NCBI GenBank assembly: GCA_965277735.1
Contig: CBDIDO010000002.1
Span: 1,054,001-1,118,000, forward strand
DNA length: 64,000 nucleotides
Reading direction: 5' to 3'
Source of the DNA: RH-AL1 sp965277735
GTDB lineage: Bacteria; Pseudomonadota; Alphaproteobacteria; Rhizobiales; Beijerinckiaceae
In this document: positions 56,491-64,000 of the stretch, one piece after another
How the letters are laid out: each line of letters opens with the position of its first letter
Numbering within the stretch: the first letter of the stretch is position 1
The notes under the pieces: model-generated
The model's input: only the letters and a program-made list of their open reading frames with translations
Told to the model about the DNA's origin: nothing
Database searches by the model: none
Translations under genes and position numbers: made by a program

Positions 56491-57660
56491 TTACGCGTTC
56501 GCGGCTTGCGGCACCATCGTCGGAGCCCCCCGCCGCGCGACGAGCGTCAGCGCGATGGCAATGACGGCGACGCCAACGCCGAGCCACGGCAGCTCGGCAT
56601 AGCCGACCCCGGCCGTGATCGCCGCGCCGCCCATCCAGGCGCCGGTGGCATTGCCGAGGTTGAAGGCGCCCTGGTTGAGGGTCGCGGCGAGGTTCGGCGC
56701 GTCGGCCGCGGCCTCGACGACCCAGACCTGCAGCGGCGACGCCAGCGCGAAATTGGCCAGGCCCCAGATCGTCAGCGTCACCATCGCCGACCAGTGGCCG
56801 TGGATGGTCCAGGTGAACACGACGAGGATGACGGCCACTGCGGCGAAGGCGCCGAGCACCGTGCCGACAAGGCGCCAGTCGGCGAGCCGGCCGCCGACCA
56901 AGTTGCCGATCGTGATGCCGATGCCGAACAGGACCAGCGCGATCGTCACCTCGTGCGGCGTGAGGCCGCTCACCTGCTCCAGCATCGGTGCGATGTAGGT
57001 GAAGACGGAGAACAGGGCGATCGAGCAGAGCACGCTGATCGCCATTGGCAGCAGGACGCGCGGTTGGCGTAGCGCCTTGAGCTCGCGCGTCAGGCGGTTG
57101 CTCGAGCCTGGCAGATGGCCCGGCACGAAGGCCGCGAGCGCTGCCGCCGCGAGAAGGCCGAGGCCGACGACGACGAAGAACGGGAAGCGCCAGCCCATCG
57201 CCTGGCCGAGCGCGGTGCCGAACGGCACGCCGAGCACGTTGGCGAGTGTGAGGCCGGAGAACATGATCGCCACCGCCTGCGCCTTGCGCCGCGGCGGCAC
57301 GAGATCGCGCGCGACGACGCTGCCGATGCCGAAGAAGGCGCCGTGCGCGAGCGACGTGACGAGCCGCGCCGCCATCAGCGCCCCGTAGCTCGGCGCCAGC
57401 GCGCAGCCGAGGTTGCCGAGGATGAAGACGCCCATCAGCCCCGCCAGCGCTGCTTTTCGCGGCAGCCGCGCGACCGCGATCGCCACGACCGGCGCGCCGA
57501 ACGCCACGCCGAAGGCATAAGCCGAGACGAGGTAGCCCGCCTGCGGCACGGTGACCGACAGGTCGCGCGCCATGTCGGGCAGCAAGCCCATGATGATGAA
57601 CTCGGTCGTGCCGATGCCGAAGGCAGCGAGCGCAAGGGCGAGCAGGGGCAGAGGAAGCAT
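56491..57660 (-). CDS. MFS efflux transporter, DHA1/AraJ-like
   Basis: A 389-residue drug:proton antiporter-type permease with 12 helices. The start LALAAFGIGTTEFIIMGLLPDM and the motif A equivalents (VAIAVARLPRKAAL), and VTSLAHGAFFGIGSVVARDLVPP are those of AraJ/YdhP-type exporters. It stands before the FAD monooxygenase on the same strand. Export of a hydroxylated compound is an inference only. Confidence 0.9.
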   Translation of the reverse strand: MLPLPLLALALAAFGIGTTEFIIMGLLPDMARDLSVTVPQAGYLVSAYAFGVAFGAPVVAIAVARLPRKAALAGLMGVFILGNLGCALAPSYGALMAARLVTSLAHGAFFGIGSVVARDLVPPRRKAQAVAIMFSGLTLANVLGVPFGTALGQAMGWRFPFFVVVGLGLLAAAALAAFVPGHLPGSSNRLTRELKALRQPRVLLPMAISVLCSIALFSVFTYIAPMLEQVSGLTPHEVTIALVLFGIGITIGNLVGGRLADWRLVGTVLGAFAAVAVILVVFTWTIHGHWSAMVTLTIWGLANFALASPLQVWVVEAAADAPNLAATLNQGAFNLGNATGAWMGGAAITAGVGYAELPWLGVGVAVIAIALTLVARRGAPTMVPQAANA

Positions 57661-57771
57661 GGAAACCGGGGGCTGGGAGGGTGCTGCGGCGCAACATAGC
57701 CGCTTTGCGGAATCGTGTCAGGGCGCAACGCGGCATGGCAGCGTCCCGCCTCGTGGGCGCCGAGCCTCACG

Positions 57772-58344
57772 TCAGGTGCGGGCCGCCCGCCGGGCGCTCC
57801 AGAGGAGGTAGAGCGTCAGGACGACCACGCTCCAGAGATTGAGGTGGGCGAGCGAGGTCTGCTGCGCCGGCGTGTAGGCGACCAGCGGCGCGCCGAGATA
57901 GGGCAGCGCGAGCACCGCGAGGCCCGTCATCAATGTGAGCGCCAGAGAGACCCGCCACTCGTCCAGGCGGAAGAAGCCAAGCGCGATGACCAGGCAGGAG
58001 ACCAGGAACCAGCCCACCGCCGTGCCGGTGCCGAAGGCCTTGGTCGACAGCAGCGTGTTAGCGACGCCTGCGCCCCAGAACAGCGCGCGGCCGGCGACCG
58101 ACCGCTGTCGCGCAACCAGCGGCGCGGCGAAGAACAAGGGCGTCGACAGCCAGGTCAGGAACGCCGGCCACGCGTCGCGCCCGACGATCGCCCAGACATA
58201 AACGGGATAGAGCGGCTGGCTGCCCCAGACGAGGAAGGCGCCGGCGTTTGACGCGGCGGCGAGCGGGTCGGCGTTGGCGACATAGGCCGCGCCCCAAGCG
58301 CGCGAGCGGGAAAACCAGGTTCGGGCGCCGGCGAGCGCGCCCAT
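57772..58344 (-). CDS. Uncharacterised integral membrane protein
   Basis: A 190-residue protein with about five or six hydrophobic segments (QPLYPVYVWAIVG, AFLTWLSTPLFFAAPLV, TAVGWFLVSCLVIALGFF, ALTLMTGLAVLALPYL, LNLWSVVVLTLYLLW). I do not recognise the family. The ATG is placed two bases before the stop of the upstream methyltransferase-like gene, so the two are coupled. Its membership in the lipid-modification transcript is the only hint to function. Confidence 0.7.
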   Translation of the reverse strand: MGALAGARTWFSRSRAWGAAYVANADPLAAASNAGAFLVWGSQPLYPVYVWAIVGRDAWPAFLTWLSTPLFFAAPLVARQRSVAGRALFWGAGVANTLLSTKAFGTGTAVGWFLVSCLVIALGFFRLDEWRVSLALTLMTGLAVLALPYLGAPLVAYTPAQQTSLAHLNLWSVVVLTLYLLWSARRAART

Positions 58345-58345
58345 C

Positions 58346-59374
58346 TCAGCCCGCCGGCCTGAGCCGGTAGTGCGTGACGCCCCAGGCCATGCCGTCGGCG
58401 TGGCCGAACAGGCCCTCGGTGGCGAGGTAGAACAGCCGCCAGCGCCGCAACCAGAGCCGCGCGTCGCGACCATAGACTCCGGCGAGGACGCGCGTGACCT
58501 CCGGCCGGTTGGCGTCGCAATTGGCCAGCCAGTCGCGCGCGGTGCGGGCGTAATGGGTGCCGTTCCAGTCCCATGTCTCCTCGACGGCGAAGAGATCGTC
58601 GAAGCGGCCGATCAGCCCTCGGCTCGGCATGATGCCGCCGGTGAAGAAGTGCTGCGCGATCCAATCCGACTTGTCGGCATGGTCGAACCGGTAGGGCGCG
58701 TGGGCATGGGTGAACACGTGGACGAAGAGCCGACCGTCCGGCACGAGCCAGCCGCGGGCGCGGGCGAGCAAAGCGCGCCAGTTGGCCATGTGCTCGAACA
58801 TCTCCACAGAGACGATGCGATCGAACCGGGCTTCGGTCGCAAACGCGTTCATGTCGGCGGTGACGATCGTGAGGTTTCCGAGCCCGCGCTTGGCCGCCTC
58901 GCTCATGATGAAGGCGCGCTGGCTCTGCGAGTTCGACACGCCGGTGATCGAGGCGTCGGGGTAATGCTCGGCCATCCAGAGGGAGAGCGAGCCCCAGCCG
59001 CAGCCAAGCTCCAGGATGCTCTGGCCGTCGGCGAGGCCGGCGTGTTCGCAGGTGAGCATCAGTGCCCGCTCCTCGGCTTGGGCGAGCGTGTTGGCCGGCG
59101 AGTCATAATAGCAGCACGAGTACTTGCGGCGCGGCCCGAGGCAGAGCTGGAAGAACGCGGCCGGCACCTCGTAATGCTGCGTGTTGGCGGCATCCGTGTG
59201 CTCGGCGATCGGAAACGCGTCCATGCCGGCGGCGAAGGCCTGCTCGAGCGCGGGGTCGGGCACCGCGAGCCGCTTGCGGGTGCGCCCGACCAGCGCGCCG
59301 ATCCCGGCGCGGGTCAATGCATCGGGGAGCGGCAGCCGCTCGACGGCGCCGATGGCGACGGGCATCAGGCTCAT
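58346..59374 (-). CDS. Cyclopropane-fatty-acid-synthase-like SAM methyltransferase
   Basis: A 342-residue SAM-dependent methyltransferase of the Cfa/Mmp class. The SAM site is ILELGCGWGSLSLWMAEHY, and the family blocks HYEVPAAFFQLCLGPRRKYS, SCCYYDSPANTLAQAEE and SVEMFEHMANW are present. The N-terminal domain of classic CFA synthase is short here. It may methylate an acyl chain double bond or related lipid. ATG 59374 overlaps the DUF1295 stop. A full CFA synthase gene is divergently encoded 4 kb away. Confidence 0.88.
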   Translation of the reverse strand: MSLMPVAIGAVERLPLPDALTRAGIGALVGRTRKRLAVPDPALEQAFAAGMDAFPIAEHTDAANTQHYEVPAAFFQLCLGPRRKYSCCYYDSPANTLAQAEERALMLTCEHAGLADGQSILELGCGWGSLSLWMAEHYPDASITGVSNSQSQRAFIMSEAAKRGLGNLTIVTADMNAFATEARFDRIVSVEMFEHMANWRALLARARGWLVPDGRLFVHVFTHAHAPYRFDHADKSDWIAQHFFTGGIMPSRGLIGRFDDLFAVEETWDWNGTHYARTARDWLANCDANRPEVTRVLAGVYGRDARLWLRRWRLFYLATEGLFGHADGMAWGVTHYRLRPAG

Positions 59375-60198
59375 TTCGAGATGTCGGCTTTCGGCGGGCT
59401 GGGAAAGAAGGCGCCGACCCTTTCCTGGTAGGCTCGGAAATTGCCGCCGTGCTTGCGTATCATGTGCTGCTCCAGCGGCGGCACGCCGGAGACGTAGCGC
59501 AGCAGCACGAACATGAAGAGCGGCCCCGACAGCGCCAGATAGCCCCACGGATAGGAGTGGATGTTCGTCGCAATGATCGGATAGGCGAGCCAGCCGAGCC
59601 ACTCAAAGAAATAGTTCGGGTGCCGCGACCAGCCCCACAGACCGGCGTCGCAGATCTTGCCCTTGTTGGCCTTGTCGGCGGCGAATTGCTTGAGCTGCTG
59701 GTCGGCCGCCCCCTCGCCGAAGATCGCGCCGAGCAGCACCAGCGCGCCCATCACGTCGGTCGGCGCGATCCCCGGCGCCGGATTGTGCGCGGCGATGCCG
59801 ACCGACAGCACCAGCACGAAGGCGGCGAGCGCCTGGATCTGCAGGAACCAGAACAGCCGCGGCTGGAAGTCGTCCTTCCACTCCCGACGCATTTCGGCGT
59901 AGCGCGGGTCCTCGCTGGTCGCATTCAGCGTGCGCAGCAGGATGTGGGTGCCGAGCCGCACCGACCAGAGCGCGACGAGGATCGCGACCAGCCATTGACG
60001 GGCCGACGGTGCCTCCCAGCCATGCCCGAGACTATGGCCCCAGGGCACCAGCGCGAGGACAACGCCGCCGAGCCCCATCTCGTAGGACCAGAAGACGTCG
60101 GACCAGCCGGAATTGCGCGTCTTGAGCGCGAGGAGCCAGGCGAGCGCCATCAACGCCGACAGCACGAGCGCGGTGGCGGCAATCGAAGTCACGGTCAT
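59371..60198 (-). CDS. DUF1295 membrane protein (steroid-reductase-like)
   Basis: A 275-residue membrane protein with about seven helices. The signature GLWGWSRHPNYFFEWLGWL is shared by DUF1295 proteins and isoprenylcysteine methyltransferase/steroid 5-alpha-reductase relatives, where this region binds NADPH or SAM. It is often neighbour to CFA synthases and may reduce or modify an acyl chain in the membrane. It starts inside the hydrolase stop (ATGA) and ends inside the methyltransferase start. Confidence 0.88.
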   Translation of the reverse strand: MTVTSIAATALVLSALMALAWLLALKTRNSGWSDVFWSYEMGLGGVVLALVPWGHSLGHGWEAPSARQWLVAILVALWSVRLGTHILLRTLNATSEDPRYAEMRREWKDDFQPRLFWFLQIQALAAFVLVLSVGIAAHNPAPGIAPTDVMGALVLLGAIFGEGAADQQLKQFAADKANKGKICDAGLWGWSRHPNYFFEWLGWLAYPIIATNIHSYPWGYLALSGPLFMFVLLRYVSGVPPLEQHMIRKHGGNFRAYQERVGAFFPSPPKADISK

Positions 60199-61076
60199 GC
60201 AAGGCGGCTCGGCTGGAAGTAGCGCGACGAGCCGGGCTTCGGCCGCACCGCGTCGCATCGCTTGCGGATGAAGGCCAGCGTGTCCCGCAAGCTCGGCGCG
60301 ATCGGCCGCAGTAGCGGGCTGAACGCGCCCATCACCAGCGTGTGGTCGATCTGCTTGTAGAACCGCGTCTCGGCGCGGCCGCCGAGGGCGCGGATGCGGG
60401 TCGCGAGCTTGCGACTGTTGTCGGGCTTGACCGTGCGGTCACGCAACCCGGTGATGAGCAGCATCGGCGCTGCATCGGGGCGCGCATAGGCGATCGGCTG
60501 GCTGGAGCGCAGGTCGCCGCCCGCCGGTGCGAAGATGCGCTTCAGGACGTCGCTCTGCAGCGGCAGGAAATCGTAGGGGCCGGCGAGCCCGACCATGCCG
60601 GCGAGCGCCTGTCGGCTGGCGGGATCGAGCTGCGATTTGTCAAGGGCGAGCATGGCCGCGATATACGCGCCCGCCGAATGCCCGATAAGGAAGATCAGGC
60701 CGGGATCGGCGCCGAACTCCGTGGCGTTGCGTCGCGCCCAGCGGACCGCCCGGGCCCCGTCGGCGATGAAGTCGGGGAAGCGGACGTCGGGATAGAGCCG
60801 GTAGTCCGGCACCACCGTGACGATACCGCGCTTGGCGAGCGCCATGGCCGCGAACCTGTAGTCCGCCTTGTTTCCGTCCTCCCAGCCACCGCCGTAGAAG
60901 AAGACGACCAGCGGCGCCTCGGTCGCGTTGCGCGGGGCATAGACGTCGAGCAGCCCGCGCCGCCCTTCGGCGAAGCGAACGTCGCGCGTGACCTCGACAT
61001 TGCGGCCGAACGCGATGGCGTTGACGAGCGCAACCCCGTTGATCGGGCCTCGTCTGATCGGCCAAGGCCATGCCAT
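60195..61076 (-). CDS. Alpha/beta hydrolase (esterase/lipase-like)
   Basis: A 293-residue hydrolase. The oxyanion block VVFFYGGGWEDGNKAD replaces the HGGG of hormone-sensitive lipases with YGGG. The nucleophile is in FLIGHSAGAYIAAML (GHSAG), the acid in TGLRDRTVKPDN and the His in KQIDHTLVMGAF. A membrane or signal segment is not clear. I prefer ATG 61076 to the GTG at 61085. The first gene of the leftward lipid operon. Confidence 0.88.
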   Translation of the reverse strand: MAWPWPIRRGPINGVALVNAIAFGRNVEVTRDVRFAEGRRGLLDVYAPRNATEAPLVVFFYGGGWEDGNKADYRFAAMALAKRGIVTVVPDYRLYPDVRFPDFIADGARAVRWARRNATEFGADPGLIFLIGHSAGAYIAAMLALDKSQLDPASRQALAGMVGLAGPYDFLPLQSDVLKRIFAPAGGDLRSSQPIAYARPDAAPMLLITGLRDRTVKPDNSRKLATRIRALGGRAETRFYKQIDHTLVMGAFSPLLRPIAPSLRDTLAFIRKRCDAVRPKPGSSRYFQPSRLA

Positions 61077-61221
61077 CAATCGCACCCACCCCTCGGAACG
61101 CCGCCCCAGCGCCTACCTGCAAAAGTTGGGCGCTGCGCCGCACCCAAACGGCTCCGTCGCTCGTATATACTCTGATTTCGCGGCGGGGCGCACGGGACAA
61201 ACCGAGGGTGTGTAGGCAGAA

Positions 61222-62559
61222 ATGAGCGTCGATCGGGGCGAGCGGCTCGATGTCGCAGTGGTGGGGTCGGGCATCGCGGGGCTGTCCTGCGCGTGGCTGC
61301 TCTCCCAGCGCCACAAGGTGACGCTCTACGAGCGCGAGGACCGGCCCGGCGGTCACACCAACACGATCGAGGTGCCTACGGCTGGCGCCGCACTGCCGGT
61401 CGACACCGGCTTCATCGTCTTCAACGAGCACACCTACCCGAACCTCGTCGCCCTGTTCGACCATCTCGGCGTCGCCACCCAGGCCTCGGAGATGTCCTTC
61501 GCCGTCTCGCTCGACGACGGCCGCCTGGAATACGGCGGCAACGATCTCTCGACCCTCTTCGCCCAGCGCGCCAACTTGTTTCGCCCGCGCTTCCTGCTGA
61601 TGCTGCGCGACCTGCTGCGGTTCTATCGCGAGGCGCCGCGCAAGCTCGCGGGCCTCGAGGGACTGAGCCTCGGCGACTATCTCGGCCGCGACCGCTACGG
61701 CCGCGCCTTCCGCGACGACCACCTGCTGCCGATGGCGGCGGCGATCTGGTCGGCGCCCCGCGCCACACTGCTCGATTTCCCGGCGACGAGCTTCGTGCGC
61801 TTCTGCGAGAACCACGGCCTGCTCAAGGTGACCGACCGGCCGATCTGGCGTGCCGTCACCGGCGGCTCGCGCAGCTACATCCCGGCGCTGACCGCGCCCT
61901 ATCGCGACCGCATCCGGCTCGGCACGCGCATCATCGGCATCGCGCGCGACGCGTTCGGCGTGGCGCTGCGCGAGGCGGACGGCACCATCAACCGGCACGA
62001 TCACGTCGTGGTGGCGACCCATGCCGATACGGCGCTCGCCATGCTCGACGTGCCGACCCCGGGCGAGCGCGAGATCCTCGGCGCATTCCGCTACAGCCGC
62101 AACCGCGCCGTCCTGCATCGCGATGCGACGCTGATGCCGCACCGGCGCAAGGTCTGGTCGAGCTGGAATTTCCTCGGCCGCAGCGGCGGCGACGCGGAAG
62201 CTCTCTGCGTCACCTATTGGATGAATCGCCTGCAGTCGCTCGCCTGCGACACCGACTATTTCGTCACGCTGAATCCGACGCGCGCCCCCCGCGACGTCAT
62301 CTTCGAGACGACCTACGAGCATCCGATCTTCGATCTCGGCGCACTCGCGGCGCAGCGCCGGCTGTGGTCGCTGCAAGGCAACGGGCACAGCGGCGGCAAG
62401 GTCTGGTTCGCCGGGGCGCATTTCGGCGCCGGCTTCCACGAGGATGGGCTGCAGTCCGGCCTCGCCGTTGCCGAGGCGCTCGGCGGCGTGCGGCGCCCGT
62501 GGCAGGTCGAGGGCGAGTCGAGCCGCATCGTGCTCCCGGTGCAGGAGCTCGCGACGTGA
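61222..62559 (+). CDS. FAD-dependent amine oxidase-like protein
   Basis: A 445-residue flavoprotein of the NAD/FAD-binding type that accompanies cfa genes. The FAD site VAVVGSGIAGLSCAWLLSQ is followed by EREDRPGGHTNTIEV and VDTGFIVFNEHTYPN. The C-terminal end has KVWFAGAHFGAGFHEDGLQSG. It probably oxidises or desaturates a membrane fatty acid; in Rhodobacter similar neighbours of a cfa-like methylase make furan or branched fatty acids. The 145 bases before it hold a TATATA box (61164-61169) but no clear promoter. Coupled to DUF1365 by a GTGA overlap. Confidence 0.9.
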   Translation: MSVDRGERLDVAVVGSGIAGLSCAWLLSQRHKVTLYEREDRPGGHTNTIEVPTAGAALPVDTGFIVFNEHTYPNLVALFDHLGVATQASEMSFAVSLDDGRLEYGGNDLSTLFAQRANLFRPRFLLMLRDLLRFYREAPRKLAGLEGLSLGDYLGRDRYGRAFRDDHLLPMAAAIWSAPRATLLDFPATSFVRFCENHGLLKVTDRPIWRAVTGGSRSYIPALTAPYRDRIRLGTRIIGIARDAFGVALREADGTINRHDHVVVATHADTALAMLDVPTPGEREILGAFRYSRNRAVLHRDATLMPHRRKVWSSWNFLGRSGGDAEALCVTYWMNRLQSLACDTDYFVTLNPTRAPRDVIFETTYEHPIFDLGALAAQRRLWSLQGNGHSGGKVWFAGAHFGAGFHEDGLQSGLAVAEALGGVRRPWQVEGESSRIVLPVQELAT

Positions 62560-63347
62560 GGTCGGCGCTCTACACCGGGCTCGTCCACCATCGCCGCTTC
62601 GGCGCGACGTCGCATGCGCTGCGCTACCGCATGACGATGGCACTGCTCGACCTCGACGAGCTCGACGAGCTGCACAGGACGCTCCGGCTGTTCTCACGCA
62701 ACGCGTCCAACCTGTTCGCCTTCCGCGACCGGGACCACCTGCCGAAGGACGCACCCGTGGGCGCGACCCTGCGCGGCATGGTCGAGGCGCATCTCGCCGA
62801 GGCCGGCATCGACCTCGCGGGCGGCACGATCGCGCTGCTGTCGCTGCCGCGCATCCTCGGCTACGCGTTCAACCCGCTCAGCGTCTATTTCTGCCATCGC
62901 CGCGACGGCACGCCGGCGGCGATCCTCTACGAGGTCAAGAACACCTTCCGGCAGCGCCACACCTACGTCATCCCGGTCGACCCCGCGCAGGCGCAAGGCG
63001 GGGTCGTGCAGCAGGGCTGCGACAAGGTCTTCTACGTCTCGCCGTTCCTCGACATGGACATGCGCTACGCCTTCCGCATCGAGCCGCCGGCCGAGCGCGT
63101 CGCGGTCGCGGTCGACGGCCTGCGCGAGGGGCAGCGGATCATCGCCGCCTCGTTCGCCGGCACGCGACGCGAGCTCAGCGACGCGACATTGCTGCGCAGC
63201 TTCCTGGCGCATCCGCTCTTGAGCTTTGCCGTGGTCGCCGGCATCCATATCGAGGCGCTCAAGCTCTGGCTGAAGGGGGCGGGCCTGCGGGCCCGGCCCG
63301 CGCCGCCGGAGACGCCCGCCACCATCGTCCGCCGACGAGAGGTCTGA
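62556..63347 (+). CDS. DUF1365 family protein
   Basis: A 263-residue protein read from a GTG that overlaps the oxidase stop. DUF1365 blocks are YTGLVHHRRFGATSHALRYR, LLSLPRILGYAFNPLSVYFC, EVKNTFRQRHTYV and KVFYVSPFLDMDMRY. The family nearly always lies between an FAD oxidase and a cfa gene, so it should work in the same lipid pathway, but the chemistry is unknown. The ATG of cfa overlaps its stop. Confidence 0.9.
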   Translation: MRSALYTGLVHHRRFGATSHALRYRMTMALLDLDELDELHRTLRLFSRNASNLFAFRDRDHLPKDAPVGATLRGMVEAHLAEAGIDLAGGTIALLSLPRILGYAFNPLSVYFCHRRDGTPAAILYEVKNTFRQRHTYVIPVDPAQAQGGVVQQGCDKVFYVSPFLDMDMRYAFRIEPPAERVAVAVDGLREGQRIIAASFAGTRRELSDATLLRSFLAHPLLSFAVVAGIHIEALKLWLKGAGLRARPAPPETPATIVRRREV

Positions 63348-64000
63348 TGTCGCTTGTCGAGAAAGCCGCCGAGGTTACGGTCCCGCCCAGGCGCTGGCGC
63401 GCGGCCAGCCTGCAGGTGAAGGTGATCGAGAAGATCCTCGCCCACCTCGCCTGCGGCGATCTGACGATCAAGCTGCCCGACGGGCGCGAGGCCCGCTTCA
63501 CGTCGGCCGAGCCGGGCCCCACGGCCGTGCTCGAGATCCACCGCTGGCGGACGCTCTGGCGCACTGTCACGCGCGGCGACATGGGATTCGCGGAATCCTA
63601 CATCGACGGCGACTGCTCGAGCCCCGACATCGCCAAAGTGGTCGAGCTCTTCGTGCGCAACGAGGCGGTGCTGGCGCGGATCGCCGGCTTTGCGCCGGTC
63701 CACTTCCTCAACAAGCTGATCCACCTGCGCCGCACCAACACGCGGGCCGGCAGCAAGCGCAACATCGTCGCCCATTACGACCTCGGCAACGACTTCTTCG
63801 AGCACTGGCTCGACACCGGCATGACGTACTCGTCCGCGCTCTACCAAGGGGACGATCAGAGCCTGGAGGACGCGCAGGTCGCCAAGCAGGACCGGATCCT
63901 CACCGACCTCGCCCTGAAGCCCGGCGAGCAGGTGCTCGAGATCGGCTGCGGCTGGGGCGGCCTCGCCCAGCGCATCCTCGAGGCGGGCTGCAAGGTCACC
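63347..64000 (+). CDS. cfa: Cyclopropane-fatty-acyl-phospholipid synthase, N-terminal part
   Basis: The first 218 residues of a CFA synthase cut by the window edge; about half the gene. It has the N-terminal domain (LACGDLTIKLPDGREARF, GFAESYIDGDCSSPD), the substrate motif NIVAHYDLGNDFFEHWLD with MTYSSALY, and the SAM site VLEIGCGWGGLAQRILEAG. The enzyme moves a methylene from SAM to the double bond of membrane lipids. Starts at ATG 63347 within the DUF1365 stop (TGATG). Confidence 0.94.
   Translation, partial: MSLVEKAAEVTVPPRRWRAASLQVKVIEKILAHLACGDLTIKLPDGREARFTSAEPGPTAVLEIHRWRTLWRTVTRGDMGFAESYIDGDCSSPDIAKVVELFVRNEAVLARIAGFAPVHFLNKLIHLRRTNTRAGSKRNIVAHYDLGNDFFEHWLDTGMTYSSALYQGDDQSLEDAQVAKQDRILTDLALKPGEQVLEIGCGWGGLAQRILEAGCKVT

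Noticed and set aside
61086..61221. ECF-type or sigma-70 promoter in the divergent lipid region
   Set aside because: A TATATA box is present at 61164-61169 but no fitting -35 element at the right spacing in either direction.

Overview
The window is high-GC, densely packed DNA with many ATGA/GTGA start-stop overlaps. It looks like an alphaproteobacterium, most likely of the Hyphomicrobiales (Rhizobiales). The pointers are a TagF-PppA fusion and two TssC-type genes in a type VI secretion (T6SS) locus, an oxoglutarate dehydrogenase cluster with its own lpd, a nit1C nitrilase cluster, and a rhizobiales-type intergenic palindromic repeat. I could not fix the genus.

Region 1 (1-25715) is a secretion locus. 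The left edge holds the first codons of hcp, behind clpV. A rightward operon carries tssA-tssB-tssC-tssC2-tagJ-tssE-tssF-tssG. A leftward operon starts at about 23400 and carries dotH-like, dotG-like, fha, tssK, tssL, tssM, tagF-pppA and ppkA. A divergent rightward operon holds a small lipoprotein, a dotC-like gene and a Tat-exported zinc D,D/L,D-peptidase-like gene. The surprise is that three outer-membrane core components of the Dot/Icm (type IVB) system are built into a T6SS locus. TssL and TssM are themselves homologues of Dot/Icm DotU and IcmF. No tssJ is visible and TssM is short. My working hypothesis is a T6SS whose envelope-spanning complex uses DotC/DotH/DotG parts in place of TssJ.

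Region 2 (25728-33372) is a nit1C cluster (nitB to nitH), linked in other bacteria to nitrile and cyanide assimilation. It has a textbook sigma-54 promoter in front of nitB and a divergent MocR-type (GntR plus aminotransferase) regulator.

Region 3 (33408-42803) is mixed housekeeping and accessory DNA: a thioesterase, a nucleoside 2-deoxyribosyltransferase, a flavin reductase-like protein, an M15-like and an M23 peptidase, a GNAT protein, glutamine-dependent NAD synthase, and two Uma2-family nuclease-like genes on either side of the NAD synthase.

Region 4 (42886-49993) holds leftward TCA-cycle genes sucD-yqaE-like-sucA-sucB-lpd, with an inverted pair of intergenic repeats between sucB and lpd. 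sucC is not next to sucD. An MFS permease plus pstS pair lies upstream.

Region 5 (52937-57660) has coaBC-dut-DUF3253 in one overlapping operon, then a flavin monooxygenase and an MFS exporter.

Region 6 (57772-64000) looks like a fatty-acid or lipid modification locus. A leftward set (alpha/beta hydrolase, DUF1295, cyclopropane-synthase-like methyltransferase, membrane protein) diverges from a rightward set (FAD amine oxidase-like protein, DUF1365, cyclopropane-fatty-acid synthase cut by the window edge). I saw no tRNA, rRNA, CRISPR array or transposase.
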